Source of the DNA: a virus
Length of the DNA stretch: 64,000 bases
Direction: 5' to 3' (one strand)
Virus record (IMG/VR): IMGVR_UViG_3300010399_000039
Coordinates: 1-64,000 of that record
The notes under the pieces: generated by a model
Database searches by the model: none
What the model was told of the DNA's origin: nothing
Seen by the model: the letters and a program-made list of their open reading frames with translations, nothing else
Shown here: one piece after another, positions 17,327 to 26,407 of the stretch
How the letters are laid out: every line of letters starts with the position of its first letter
How positions within the stretch are numbered: position 1 is the stretch's first letter
Made by a program: the position numbers and the translations under genes

Positions 17327-18262
17327 ATGCCAGTCGAAATCAGAGTGCAGTACCCGGAGCTTTACCTCGCAAGCCAGTTGCCGGCGCTCAACAAGCTCAC
17401 GAACAAGGAATACGACCTGTTCCCGACTCAGTACACCCGCTACTTCAACGTGATGAGTTCATCCCGCTCGATTGAGCAAGACACCGGCGTTGGTGACATC
17501 GGGTTGTTGGTGCAGGTGGCTGAGAACGGGAAGGTTCAATACGACACCTTGCAGCCGAGCTTTCCGAAGACCTACGTGCATCTCGACTACAACCGCGGAT
17601 ACGCGCTGTCGCATCAGTTGCAGCGCGACGACAAATTTGGGTTGGCCGATGCGCACGCAAAAGGTCTGGGACGTTCGGGCAGGATCACACCGGAGATCAT
17701 CACCGCGAGCCACTTCCTGAACGGGTTCTCGGCGAGCTTCCCCGGACCGGACGGCAAGGCACTGTTTGCTACCGATCACCCGAAAGAGAGCGGCGGAACT
17801 CAATCGAACCGGCCTGCGTCGGGAGTGGACCTTTCGATCTTTGCTCTTGAGCAGGCGATCATCGCAATGCGCGGACTGACCAGCGATAAGGGCAAGCTGT
17901 TGATGTTGCCGCCCGAAGAGTTGATTGTGCCGCCGTCGCTGATGTTTCGCGCGGCTGAAATCCTGCGCGGGACGATGAGAAGCGACACGGCCAACAACAC
18001 CATCAACGCCTTCCGCTCGATCTCCGACATGGGTTCATTCCAGAACTTCAGCGTCTGGGATTACGTCGCGGCTGCGCCTCGCGCGTGGTATCTGACCGCC
18101 AAGACCTCGCTGACCGGGTTGAAGTATTACTGGCGCGAGCGACCGGCGCTGTTGACTCACTTCGAGTTTGAGTCGAGAGCGGCGAAGTCGGCCCTGTGGA
18201 TGGCGTGCTCGAGCGGATGGAGCTTCTGGCAAGGAACGTATGGTTCCCCAGGTGGAGCATAG
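17327..18262 (+). CDS. Major capsid protein (Mu gpT-like), 311 aa
   Basis: ATG follows AAGGAG. Features of the Mu gpT-like HK97-fold family: FNVMSSSRSIEQDTGVGDIG, HLDYNRGYALSHQLQRDD, HFLNGFSASFPGPDGKALF, THPKESGG-like loop (ATDHPKESGG), LMLPPEELIVPPSLMFRAAE and a final SGWSFWQGTYG. It ends with TAG, showing that TAG is a true stop in this genome. Forms the capsid shell. Confidence 0.88.
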   Translation: MPVEIRVQYPELYLASQLPALNKLTNKEYDLFPTQYTRYFNVMSSSRSIEQDTGVGDIGLLVQVAENGKVQYDTLQPSFPKTYVHLDYNRGYALSHQLQRDDKFGLADAHAKGLGRSGRITPEIITASHFLNGFSASFPGPDGKALFATDHPKESGGTQSNRPASGVDLSIFALEQAIIAMRGLTSDKGKLLMLPPEELIVPPSLMFRAAEILRGTMRSDTANNTINAFRSISDMGSFQNFSVWDYVAAAPRAWYLTAKTSLTGLKYYWRERPALLTHFEFESRAAKSALWMACSSGWSFWQGTYGSPGGA

Positions 18263-18363
18263 AAATTTATTGTAACCACTGAGCAATCAGCGGTGATTTA
18301 GACGAGGTCCGCTTTTCTCCGGGCCGGGAAAATAGATTCACCGCAAAGGATGGAGAAAGCAAA

Positions 18364-19278
18364 ATGGCAATCACAAGCTTCGATCAGGTTCAAGCGAACT
18401 CGTTCATCGGCGCAATGCCGGAAGCGAGCCCGTTCAACAGCGTGCGCTACGTTGACGGAACAAACGGAAGCGACGGAAATCCAGGCACCTCGCCATCTCA
18501 GGCGGGTGCGACGCTTGCTGCGGCCATTGCTAACGGCGCAGCTGGCGACACGATCATCATCGCCAGTGGCACATACACGCTGACGGCATCGCTCGTTCCA
18601 AAGGCTCGCCAGGTCTTTAGAGCCGCAGTTATCAACGGACGAAAGCCTCGGGTAATAATCAAGTCGAGCGCGATCGCAGACTTGATTCAGGTCGATGTCG
18701 ATAACGTTGAATTCCACGGCATTGAGTTTCAAGCCGGAGACGACACCTGCGACAATCTGGTTGACTACGCAGATGGCGCAGCGTCCGCCGGACTGACCTT
18801 CAACAAGTGCGTCTTCAACGGCGCGGACAAGGTAAGCGTCGTCGGCATCAACGACAACGACGCCACGTTCGCCGGGACAAACCTTACAGTTGTCAACTGT
18901 CTGTTCCGCGATCTGACCGGAACCTGCATTAGGATCGGCGTGCTCGGGTTCGCCTATTCCTACATCGGGTACAACCAGTTCGCGCTCGACGTGAACTCAG
19001 GTGTTGGAATCTCGCTCGCGGACACGACTGCGTTTGCAACCGGCAAGGGCTACGTCATCGAACACAACGATGTAACCGGCTTCGACGCCACCGCAGACGA
19101 AGTATTCATCACGATTGCGGGAACCGAAGACACGACCGGAGCGGGAATCATCCGCAACAACTATGGAGCCTATGTCGCGGCCGCGATGATTACGATCGAC
19201 AAGCTCAGCAAGTCGGAAGTGAACAACTACTACGGTGATGCGGCGACCGGCGGGACACTTGTTGATCCGGGCACCTAA
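18364..19278 (+). CDS. Right-handed beta-helix protein next to the capsid gene, 304 aa
   Basis: RBS GGATGGAGA. The N-terminal RYVDGTNGSDGNPGTSPSQA is the entry motif of right-handed parallel beta-helix proteins, followed by regular strands (DTIIIASGTYTL, VEFHGIEFQAG, LTFNKCVFNGA, LTVVNCLFRDLTGT, YVIEHNDVTGFD, GIIRNNYGAY). No lyase catalytic motif is evident. Its place between major capsid and adaptor suggests a virion surface (head fibre or decoration) protein. Confidence 0.7.
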   Translation: MAITSFDQVQANSFIGAMPEASPFNSVRYVDGTNGSDGNPGTSPSQAGATLAAAIANGAAGDTIIIASGTYTLTASLVPKARQVFRAAVINGRKPRVIIKSSAIADLIQVDVDNVEFHGIEFQAGDDTCDNLVDYADGAASAGLTFNKCVFNGADKVSVVGINDNDATFAGTNLTVVNCLFRDLTGTCIRIGVLGFAYSYIGYNQFALDVNSGVGISLADTTAFATGKGYVIEHNDVTGFDATADEVFITIAGTEDTTGAGIIRNNYGAYVAAAMITIDKLSKSEVNNYYGDAATGGTLVDPGT

Positions 19279-19344
19279 GCCACCGTGGACGTAGCTTGAA
19301 AAGTGAAAGACGTTATCCGTATCGGAGACTAAAGGAGAGCGCTC

Positions 19345-19734
19345 ATGGCCGAAGATAAGCAGACCAACGAAGTTGAACACGCAGCAATCACGAATATCCG
19401 AGTTGTCAGCGATGGTGGCAGCGCGGCCCGTCTCGAATTCGAGCTTGCAGGCGGGGGCAAGGCAGTCGTCTCGGCATCCATGGAGCAGCCACCTCCCAAA
19501 GACGAACCTGCGGGCGACGTCGGCGCCGTCGAACAGAAGGGCAAACTTCCCGATGGCTTCCCCTCGAAGGGGGAACTTGAAGCCGCAGGCATCACGACAT
19601 TCACGCAGCTTCGCAAAAAGATCGCGAGCGGAACCGAGGATGCCCCGTGGTATGCGGACATTACCGGAGTTGCCGAGGGCAAGGCAGGAAAGATTGAGGA
19701 AGCGCTTGCCGCTGGTTCGGCCGAAGAAGCCTAA
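19345..19734 (+). CDS. Small head protein with helix-hairpin-helix-like C-terminus, 129 aa
   Basis: AAAGGAG site. An N-terminal beta unit (ITNIRVVSDGGSAARLEFEL) is followed by a Pro-rich linker and FPSKGELEAAGITTFTQLRK ... ITGVAEGKAGKIEEAL, resembling short helix-hairpin-helix repeats seen in phage head-completion proteins. Role not established. Confidence 0.6.
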   Translation: MAEDKQTNEVEHAAITNIRVVSDGGSAARLEFELAGGGKAVVSASMEQPPPKDEPAGDVGAVEQKGKLPDGFPSKGELEAAGITTFTQLRKKIASGTEDAPWYADITGVAEGKAGKIEEALAAGSAEEA

Positions 19735-19752
19735 CTTTAGCAGAGGAAGTAA

Positions 19753-20676
19753 GTGGGTGAACAATACGGCAAATTCAAAATGGACCTCGCGCAGCTTCCA
19801 CACGGAAACGGCGTGCATCCTGATTTGCTCGATCGCTACATCAACAATCGTCTTCAACAAATGTTGTCGTCCTTCCCGTGGACCCGCCTTAGTGTAACTT
19901 CCATCCTCCAGGTGCCGGCCGCATACACGACCGGCACCATTTCTATTCTCAACGGCGCCACCACCGGAGTTCTCACTGGGGGAACTTTCACCGCCGATAT
20001 GCAGGGCAGGCGCATCAGAATTGCGGCTGGTCCTGAGTTCTACGTCTTCAATTTCGTTGACGCGACTAACTTCTCAATCGATCGGGAGTATGAAGGCGAC
20101 GACGTGACGGATGCCGGGTTTCGAATCTGGCAAGCGATATTCACGTTGCCAACTCCCGTCGACATCTTTCGCTCGGTTGCGGTGCCGCGGCTCGGAATCG
20201 AGCTCGAGCAGAAAAGCAAAGCCTGGCTGGACGCGCGCGACCCAAGCAGGACCGCTGACACCGGAGGCCCGTTTCTGTTTGTCCCCGCAGACGACTCAGT
20301 AGACGGCTTTCCTCAGATAGAGCTTTATCCGGGAGCGGACACCGCCGAAGGGCTCCCGATTGACTATCGAATGAAGGTCAACCGAATGAGCGACGCAAAG
20401 GAAGAGTTCCTTGATTGGATTGACACTGAGGTCATCTTCGCTGGGGTTGAAGCGGATCTGTACGCGCTCAAGGGGAACGGCGCGATGAAGCAAATGAAAG
20501 AAGCGGAGTTTCAGAACGGGCTCAAGGGAATGCAGGATCAGGACGTGCAACGAATGTCGGCGGGCGTGCTCCAAATGGACCCGGCGTGGACTCAGCATCG
20601 AATCGAGCGAGCGGCTGGCGGTGCGGGTAAATCGGCTTCGTGGAATCAAAATAGCCGATGGGGAGGCTTGGACTAA
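19753..20676 (+). CDS. Probable head-to-tail adaptor/connector protein, 307 aa (GTG start)
   Basis: The N-terminal helices (LLDRYINNRLQQMLSSFPWTRL) and C-terminal helices flank a beta insertion (TADMQGRRIRIAAGPEFYVF, SIDREYEGDD) that is typical of P22 gp4-like adaptor relatives in podoviruses. It follows the head genes. It would extend the portal ring and attach the tail. TAATG overlap with the next gene. Confidence 0.6.
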   Translation: MGEQYGKFKMDLAQLPHGNGVHPDLLDRYINNRLQQMLSSFPWTRLSVTSILQVPAAYTTGTISILNGATTGVLTGGTFTADMQGRRIRIAAGPEFYVFNFVDATNFSIDREYEGDDVTDAGFRIWQAIFTLPTPVDIFRSVAVPRLGIELEQKSKAWLDARDPSRTADTGGPFLFVPADDSVDGFPQIELYPGADTAEGLPIDYRMKVNRMSDAKEEFLDWIDTEVIFAGVEADLYALKGNGAMKQMKEAEFQNGLKGMQDQDVQRMSAGVLQMDPAWTQHRIERAAGGAGKSASWNQNSRWGGLD

Positions 20677-21005
20677 TGAGAAACGAAGCGCTCTATTCCG
20701 TCGATGAATGCCTCATCGCCAACGGCGGCACGGTTAGCGACGCGATCAGCTTCCAACCTTTCGCGCAAGGCGGATTCGTTCTGCCAGCGGCATTCACCGG
20801 AACCGCCGTGAGCTTTCAGGTGAGTGCTGATGGAGTGACCTACGTTGCTCTGTATGACGCTACGAACACGCTTGTCTCCATCGCCGTGACACAGGGGCGA
20901 GGCTATGCATTCCCAATCGCTCTGTTCGCCTTTGGGTTTGTGAAGATCGTCTCGAACGGCGCAGAAGGCGGCGCGCGAACGATTCAACTCGGCCTGAAAT
21001 ACTAA
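20676..21005 (+). CDS. Small beta-rich virion-like protein, 109 aa
   Basis: Start ATG 20676 overlaps the adaptor stop. Strands such as GFVLPAAFTGTAVSFQVSAD and a final GGARTIQLGLKY form a jelly-roll-like pattern often found in phage head or tail accessory proteins. Unassigned. Confidence 0.6.
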   Translation: MRNEALYSVDECLIANGGTVSDAISFQPFAQGGFVLPAAFTGTAVSFQVSADGVTYVALYDATNTLVSIAVTQGRGYAFPIALFAFGFVKIVSNGAEGGARTIQLGLKY

Positions 21006-21009
21006 CGCG

Positions 21010-21144
21010 ATGAATCCTTGGGAACTGATCACGATGTTTCAAGATGCAGAAGGTAGCGCAGCGCCACCGTCAGGCACTCCGCTAGTGACCGAAGACGGCA
21101 CGGCGTTAGTCAGCGAGGACGGGACACCCCTAGTAACTGAGTGA
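21010..21144 (+). CDS. Repeat-containing 44-aa protein
   Basis: ATG 21010, stop TGA 21142-21144, overlapping the next gene by 4 bases. The C-terminal half is three near-copies of an LVTEDGT unit (PLVTEDGTALVSEDGTPLVT). Tiny proteins with such repeats occur near phage neck genes. Function unknown. Confidence 0.55.
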   Translation: MNPWELITMFQDAEGSAAPPSGTPLVTEDGTALVSEDGTPLVTE

Positions 21145-24100
21145 AAGCCATGATGAGCAATAGAAAACTTCGGATTGCCGCCGCGATTATAGCGTGTCTT
21201 GCTTTCTGGTCCTTGTGCGCGTTCGTGGCCGCACAAGTCAAAGTCTCAGCTTTACCGGCCGCAACAGCGGTCACGACTGACGACCTTTTGCTGATAGTGG
21301 ACGATCCAGCCGGCACAGCGGCTTCGAAGAAGATCACCGTCGCGAATTTTAAGACATCGATCTTCGCGAGTCCGACTCTGGTCACGCCGACATTGGGAGT
21401 GGCGACAGCGACCTCAATCAATAAAGTGGCCTTCACTGCGCCCGCTACATCCGCAACACTCACCTTGATCAACGGCACGACCGTCACCGGCCCTTCCGCA
21501 ACTACAACGCTGCCCGGCCTCTCCCTTGGAAACCTATTCACGACGGGGCAAGCCGTTCAACCTATAACGGACGTGATTTCACTGACAGTCAGACGGAATG
21601 GCGCATCGCAGACCTCGAACGTCGTCGAGTTCCAGACTGAAGGGAACGCGCTGCTCGCGGGCGTCGATAAGACTGGCGCTATCTTCGCTCCTAAGTTCGG
21701 GGTGAACGGGTCGAATCTGAATACGGTGCCGACCGTCAACGGCGATATCTTTGCTCTGTTGGCAGCAACACAGACCTTCACTAACAAGACTTACGACACT
21801 GCTGGAACTGGGAATGTCTTCAAAATCAACGGGAGCCAGTTCACAAGCATCGGCAGTGGGTTGGATTTAACGGCGGGCGTACTGACCGCGCCTGGCGGTG
21901 GTGGTGGGTCGGGCACGGTTAATTCAGGAACTCAGTATCGGCTTGCCTACTACGCAACGACCGGAACGGCGGTCAGTGGTAATTCGGGCATCGTCACGAA
22001 CGCCAACAACGATCTGCTATTGAGCAATAATCTCTCGCTCGGGTCGTTGACCAACGAAGGACAGGGAATCTATCTCGCATCGTGTTTCACCAACACATCG
22101 GCGCTGTATCTGGTCGCCTCAAACGACGGCAAAACTTTCAACTTCTTAAACAGCAATGATCCGACGACGGGCGCGGTCTATACGCCGGTCAGTCCCTCGA
22201 TTGTGCGTGATCCTTCAATTATGAAAAGCGGCAACCTGTATTGGGTTGCCCATACGAACAACTTTGGCGGTACGACCTTCGACGTGATCAGTTCTCCCGA
22301 CCTCTCCAACTGGACGCTCGTTCAGAGCGTTGATATGTCGGCAGTGACGGGTGTCAATCGGGTCTACGCGCCTGAGTGGTTTGTAGATACCGATGCCTCG
22401 ATCCACATTTTTGTAACAACCAGCATTGACACTGGGGTTTCATATCAAATCTACGAGGTTCATCCGACTAATGCCGCGATGACAACTTGGAGCACCCCGG
22501 TTGCCATAACCGGCAGCGGAGTTCCGGTCAGCGCAATCGATCCGTTCGTTATCAAGATCGGTGCGAACTATCTGCTTTGGTTGAGCAATCAACCTACTGA
22601 CTCGTTCATCGAGGTCTTGACCTCAACCAGCTTGACCAGCGGCTACACCGCGCTCCATACGGGCGATTGGAATTCGTGGGGCAACACGATTGAGGGGCCG
22701 AACATCGTTCAGACCGGAACGAACTCTTATCGACTCTACGTTGATCACTTCCCCTCGCTCGGAATCAAGTATGCTGACTCAACCGATGGCGGCGTGACAT
22801 GGAGCGCCCTATCAGCCATCACCGTTCCCGGCGTGATTGTTCATCCGACCGTCATCAGAATCAGGGACATTGACGCACTGCGAAACATGACTGGCCTGTT
22901 CATGGCCCGGAATGCAAGTGTCAACGGTCCCTTTACGGCTTCAGCGGTCACAACTACGAACGGCTCAGTTGTTTCGGCTTCGCACGTTATCTCAGGAGCG
23001 AACCTTTATCTCGGAACTGGGGCCGATGCTTACCTGATACTTGGTGCTACTTCAACAGACACAATCATTGGCCGGGCGGCGGCGGATAATTTCAGGCTTG
23101 GAAAGCTCGCAGCGAATCCTCCGATTGCTCAGACATTGAGCATGCAGAACGCCAGCGGAACCAACATCGCGGGCGCGGACTTTACGCTTGACGCTTCGCA
23201 GGGAACAGGAACGGGTGCGGGTGGATCGCTGATCCTCAAGGTTGCCCCGGCAGGCTCTACCGGCTCATCATTGAACGCGCTAGCGGCAGCTTTCACAATT
23301 CTTTCAACCAAGAAGGCTACGTTCGCAGACGATCTAACCGTGAGCGGACTGCTCAAGACGGGTTCAGGGCCAACTACGCTGACCGACTCGGCGGGCAAGA
23401 TTCTTTCGGCTGCGTTGAATACCGTAGGGGTAGCACAGGGCGGGACAAGCCAAACTAGCTTCACTAAGGGCGACATCCTCGCGGCGGCAGGCTCTACTAC
23501 GCTGAACAAACTCGCAGTTGGAACAGACGGACAAGTGCTGACCGCTGACGCCGCCTCAACCAATGGAGTGAAGTGGGCTACTGCATCGGGTGGTGGTTCT
23601 GGAACGGTCAATAGCGGCACTCAGTATCGAGTGGCTTACTACGCGACCACGGGCACTGCGGTCAGCGGAAATGGTTCATTGGTCACGGACGCGAGCGATA
23701 ACTGGACCCTCTCCAACAAGCTCGGCGTCGGCATAGCCCCATCGACTAATCGAGCAATGACGCTGATGGATATGTCAGGCGGGGCCACGTACTTCCAGTT
23801 CAAACAGGCCAGCACTGCCGAAACGACCATCGGCGTGGAGAGCAGTTCAAAGCAATTCCTGATCTTCAAAGAAAGCAACAGCACCTACATGTTCATGATC
23901 GATCCCGCTAACAACGTGAAAATAGCGGGAACCGCCGCTCGCGCGACAACCGAAGGAACTAACACGCTGGATATTTTCGATGGAACGGCCCCGGTCGGCA
24001 CGCTGGCTAACGGCATCTCGCTCTATTCAACCTCTGGTGAGTTACGGGTAATGGACGCAGCCGGGAACGCAACGTTGCTCTCACCCCATGACCTTACTTC

Positions 24101-24236
24101 AAACGAATGGATATTTCTGAGCAAGAACACCGTCACCGGCAAGGTTCTCCGCATCGACATGGAGCGGCTGATGAAAGCCATCGACGCGAAACTTGGTGGC
24201 GGGTTCGTTCGGGAATACGTCGAAAAAGTACAGTAA
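21141..24236 (+). CDS. Fibre-like protein with signal peptide and GH43-like beta-propeller, 1031 aa
   Basis: GTG start overlaps the preceding stop. An N-terminal hydrophobic segment (IAAAIIACLAFWSLCAFVAAQ) looks like a cleavable Sec signal. Beta-rich fibre repeats follow, then residues about 300-600 resemble a five-bladed GH43/GH117-type propeller. Its three acidic residues would be D357 (RDPSI), D467 (IDPFV) and E518 (EGPNI), the expected base, modulator and acid spacing. The C-terminal part returns to fibre-like sequence and ends in helical VLRIDMERLMKAIDAKLGG. A 138-bp repeat unit occurs on both sides of the propeller. Probable polysaccharide-degrading or glycan-binding fibre; the signal peptide is unexpected. 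Confidence 0.7.
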   Translation: MKAMMSNRKLRIAAAIIACLAFWSLCAFVAAQVKVSALPAATAVTTDDLLLIVDDPAGTAASKKITVANFKTSIFASPTLVTPTLGVATATSINKVAFTAPATSATLTLINGTTVTGPSATTTLPGLSLGNLFTTGQAVQPITDVISLTVRRNGASQTSNVVEFQTEGNALLAGVDKTGAIFAPKFGVNGSNLNTVPTVNGDIFALLAATQTFTNKTYDTAGTGNVFKINGSQFTSIGSGLDLTAGVLTAPGGGGGSGTVNSGTQYRLAYYATTGTAVSGNSGIVTNANNDLLLSNNLSLGSLTNEGQGIYLASCFTNTSALYLVASNDGKTFNFLNSNDPTTGAVYTPVSPSIVRDPSIMKSGNLYWVAHTNNFGGTTFDVISSPDLSNWTLVQSVDMSAVTGVNRVYAPEWFVDTDASIHIFVTTSIDTGVSYQIYEVHPTNAAMTTWSTPVAITGSGVPVSAIDPFVIKIGANYLLWLSNQPTDSFIEVLTSTSLTSGYTALHTGDWNSWGNTIEGPNIVQTGTNSYRLYVDHFPSLGIKYADSTDGGVTWSALSAITVPGVIVHPTVIRIRDIDALRNMTGLFMARNASVNGPFTASAVTTTNGSVVSASHVISGANLYLGTGADAYLILGATSTDTIIGRAAADNFRLGKLAANPPIAQTLSMQNASGTNIAGADFTLDASQGTGTGAGGSLILKVAPAGSTGSSLNALAAAFTILSTKKATFADDLTVSGLLKTGSGPTTLTDSAGKILSAALNTVGVAQGGTSQTSFTKGDILAAAGSTTLNKLAVGTDGQVLTADAASTNGVKWATASGGGSGTVNSGTQYRVAYYATTGTAVSGNGSLVTDASDNWTLSNKLGVGIAPSTNRAMTLMDMSGGATYFQFKQASTAETTIGVESSSKQFLIFKESNSTYMFMIDPANNVKIAGTAARATTEGTNTLDIFDGTAPVGTLANGISLYSTSGELRVMDAAGNATLLSPHDLTSNEWIFLSKNTVTGKVLRIDMERLMKAIDAKLGGGFVREYVEKVQ
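21903..22040 (+). repeat. Fibre repeat unit, copy 1 (before the propeller)
   Basis: Encodes GGSGTVNSGTQYRLAYYATT, TGTAVSGNSG and a Asn/Leu-rich strand (residues about 255-300). Copy 2 lies at 23592-23729 in the same frame with about 70 percent amino-acid identity by eye. Confidence 0.75.
23592..23729 (+). repeat. Fibre repeat unit, copy 2 (after the propeller)
   Basis: Encodes GGSGTVNSGTQYRVAYYATT, TGTAVSGNGS and a Trp/Leu strand (residues about 818-863). Same unit as at 21903; the GH43-like domain lies between the two. Confidence 0.75.
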
Positions 24237-24757
24237 TGAGAAAAGCCTTACTGACAATTACTGTGCTCTTGATCGCGCTTGGCGGCTACTTCGTCGCCCA
24301 TTCTCAGATCGCGTCTCATGCATCTTTTCGTGGGGAGACTTGCTTTCTCGCCGCGGATCAGACGGTCAGCAGCACGACTCTCGCCAGTCTCACCGGCTGC
24401 TCTCGCACCTTCTACAGTGGGCATAAGTATGCGGGAATGGTCGTTCTGTTGGTGTCGGATTCAGTTGCGGCCGAAGGCGTCAAGCTGGACTTCAACGGCG
24501 GCTCTGCAACGGTCACGAACTTCCGCGCCCACGCGGACGGTCTCGATTCAGCGCTGACGATCAATACGCAAGTCACGGCTATCTCGACCGCGATCACAGC
24601 GGCGACCTTCACGGGCTCAGGGCGAATAACGGTGTACTTCACCTTTGAGCCGAGTGCGGACGGAACGCTGATTCCACGAGTGGCCCAGAATTCACACGTG
24701 ACAGGCACGCTGACGGTGTTCAGGGGCAGTTATATGACGGCGGTCGAATGCTTATGA
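24236..24757 (+). CDS. Exported fibre-associated protein, 173 aa
   Basis: TAATG overlap with the fibre gene. Signal-like N-terminus MRKALLTITVLLIALGGYFV. Beta-rich remainder with two Cys pairs (ETCFLAADQT, LTGCSRTFY) and a final TAVECL. An accessory of the fibre or a secreted cargo protein; not recognised. Confidence 0.6.
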   Translation: MRKALLTITVLLIALGGYFVAHSQIASHASFRGETCFLAADQTVSSTTLASLTGCSRTFYSGHKYAGMVVLLVSDSVAAEGVKLDFNGGSATVTNFRAHADGLDSALTINTQVTAISTAITAATFTGSGRITVYFTFEPSADGTLIPRVAQNSHVTGTLTVFRGSYMTAVECL

Positions 24758-26184
24758 AACGACTCGCTCTATCTACTATCCTCGTTTTGATTCTTCTCCT
24801 GTCTGCATCCGCGCAGACGCCGCAGAATACCAAACGGGTCATCGTCTCGGGCTTGCCGGCCGCCGCCGACAATACAGGAAAGACCTATGTCGTGACCGAT
24901 TCTTCGACGACCTCGGACTGTACGGTTGGCGGTGGCTCGCTAAAGGTTCGATGCACGAGCGATGGCACGAATTGGGTCAGCGATACAGCCGACTATGTGC
25001 CAAAGACTTTGCAGGTTGCATCGAACGCACTCAACGGCGACATCAGCACGGCGACGTTGAAAAGCTCGCTGTCGCTGAATAATGTAGATAACACCGCCGA
25101 CACCGCAAAGCCCGTCAGTACCGCTCAACAGACAGCACTTGACCTGAAGGCCAATCTTGCGGGACCAACCTTCACGGGCACGCCCACACTCCCAACCGGC
25201 ACGATTACATCGGGTAGTTTTCTGACGACCGCGATCACGGCTCCCGGTACTCCCGCTGCGGGCAAAGGATCAATCTACGTCGATTCGACCAGCAAGAACC
25301 TCTCAGTCAAAGATGATGCCGGGGTAGTTAAGCATGGCGTCCGCACAAAGGCGGCAGTCTCTAATAGCTTTGTCACGGCGATTGATGATGACGGAACGGT
25401 AACGGTTGTCCAGCCCGCCTTCTCGAATCTCTCGGGCACGGCAACCGCCGCGCAGATTCCCGCCGCGCTCAGTAGTACAACCTCCGTCAATGCAACTACG
25501 ATTCCGGCCAGCAAAACCTTGATGGCAACGGACACTTCCGTGCTGGCCGCACAGATGCCCGCGCTTACTGGGGACGTGACGACTTCGGCGGGCGCGGTAG
25601 CAACAACAATCGCCAACAGCGCCGTTACTCGAGGCAAAGCCGACAGCACGGTCAACGGCATCGGTGTAGTCTCGACGGTCTCAGTGAACGGAGTCGCCGC
25701 TACCGACACTCAGCTACTTGAAGTCACGCTTCCAGCGGCTTACCTGAATCGCTCGTCGGCGGTCCTGGACATCAAAGCAAGCGGCACCTGGACCACCGGC
25801 ACGACCCAGACCCCAACGCAAACTTTCAAGGTCAAACTCTGCACAGTGTCGGGCTGTGGCTCAGGTACGGTACTGACACTCGTGAGTTGGACGAGCGCGG
25901 CGGCGACGGCCAGCACGACCCAAACGTGGCTAACAATCTCAACGCTCGGCACCGTAACGACAGGGTCGAGCGGAACCGTGATAGCCCACGGCTTCGCCGA
26001 CCTTCCGGTGGGCGCATCGGCCAACACCGCATTCGCGGGTTTCCACGATGTCAACACGGCGGCAAGTTCCGGCATCGACCTGACGGCACAGTTGTTCTTG
26101 AATCTCATGTGGAACGTCAGCACTCAGAGCGGAACAAAGAACAGTGCGATAGGCCACATGCTCAGCATTAAATCGAGGGACTGA
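24754..26184 (+). CDS. Fibre-like protein with signal peptide, 476 aa
   Basis: ATG 24754 is ATGA-coupled (an in-frame ATG at 24748 is the alternative). Signal MKRLALSTILVLILLLSASA with likely cleavage before QTPQ. The body is Thr/Ser/Ala-rich with tail-fibre features (AAGKGSIYVDSTSKNLSVKD, LSGTATAAQIPAAL, LTGDVTTSAGAVATTIA). The C-terminal 150 residues form a beta-sandwich-like domain. Probable fibre or adhesin; same signal oddity as its neighbour. Confidence 0.65.
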   Translation: MKRLALSTILVLILLLSASAQTPQNTKRVIVSGLPAAADNTGKTYVVTDSSTTSDCTVGGGSLKVRCTSDGTNWVSDTADYVPKTLQVASNALNGDISTATLKSSLSLNNVDNTADTAKPVSTAQQTALDLKANLAGPTFTGTPTLPTGTITSGSFLTTAITAPGTPAAGKGSIYVDSTSKNLSVKDDAGVVKHGVRTKAAVSNSFVTAIDDDGTVTVVQPAFSNLSGTATAAQIPAALSSTTSVNATTIPASKTLMATDTSVLAAQMPALTGDVTTSAGAVATTIANSAVTRGKADSTVNGIGVVSTVSVNGVAATDTQLLEVTLPAAYLNRSSAVLDIKASGTWTTGTTQTPTQTFKVKLCTVSGCGSGTVLTLVSWTSAAATASTTQTWLTISTLGTVTTGSSGTVIAHGFADLPVGASANTAFAGFHDVNTAASSGIDLTAQLFLNLMWNVSTQSGTKNSAIGHMLSIKSRD

Positions 26185-26384
26185 TGAAAACACGACTAAT
26201 ACTCATCGCTGTCTTAAGCCTGCTTGTTCTGACTGCGGCATTCAGACCGGTCCCAACCTGCGAGAGCAGATGTGAGATACTCTACAACGGATGTTTGGCG
26301 GGCTATCCCTCGAGCGTCTGTGAGAACTCATACTGCAACTGCATGCTGCGTTGCACGTCAGAGCCCAATTGCGTACTGCCTTAA
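26184..26384 (+). CDS. Secreted Cys-rich peptide, 66 aa
   Basis: TGATG overlap with the fibre gene. Signal peptide (MKTRLILIAVLSLLVLTAAF) then about 42 residues with 8 cysteines in the spacing CX3C-X6-C-X8-C-X4-CXC-X3-C-X5-C, which would allow four disulfides. The two CX3C units (CESRC, CMLRC) recall helical-hairpin toxins or inhibitors, but this is only a pattern resemblance. It is exported and oxidised outside the cytoplasm if expressed. Confidence 0.65.
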   Translation: MKTRLILIAVLSLLVLTAAFRPVPTCESRCEILYNGCLAGYPSSVCENSYCNCMLRCTSEPNCVLP

Positions 26385-26407
26385 ACGCAAAAAGGGAAAG
26401 CAGAAGC

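Noticed and set aside
18997-19860. A 287-residue minus-strand frame
   Set aside because: Antisense shadow of the beta-helix and neck genes, Arg/Phe-rich with no recognisable domain.
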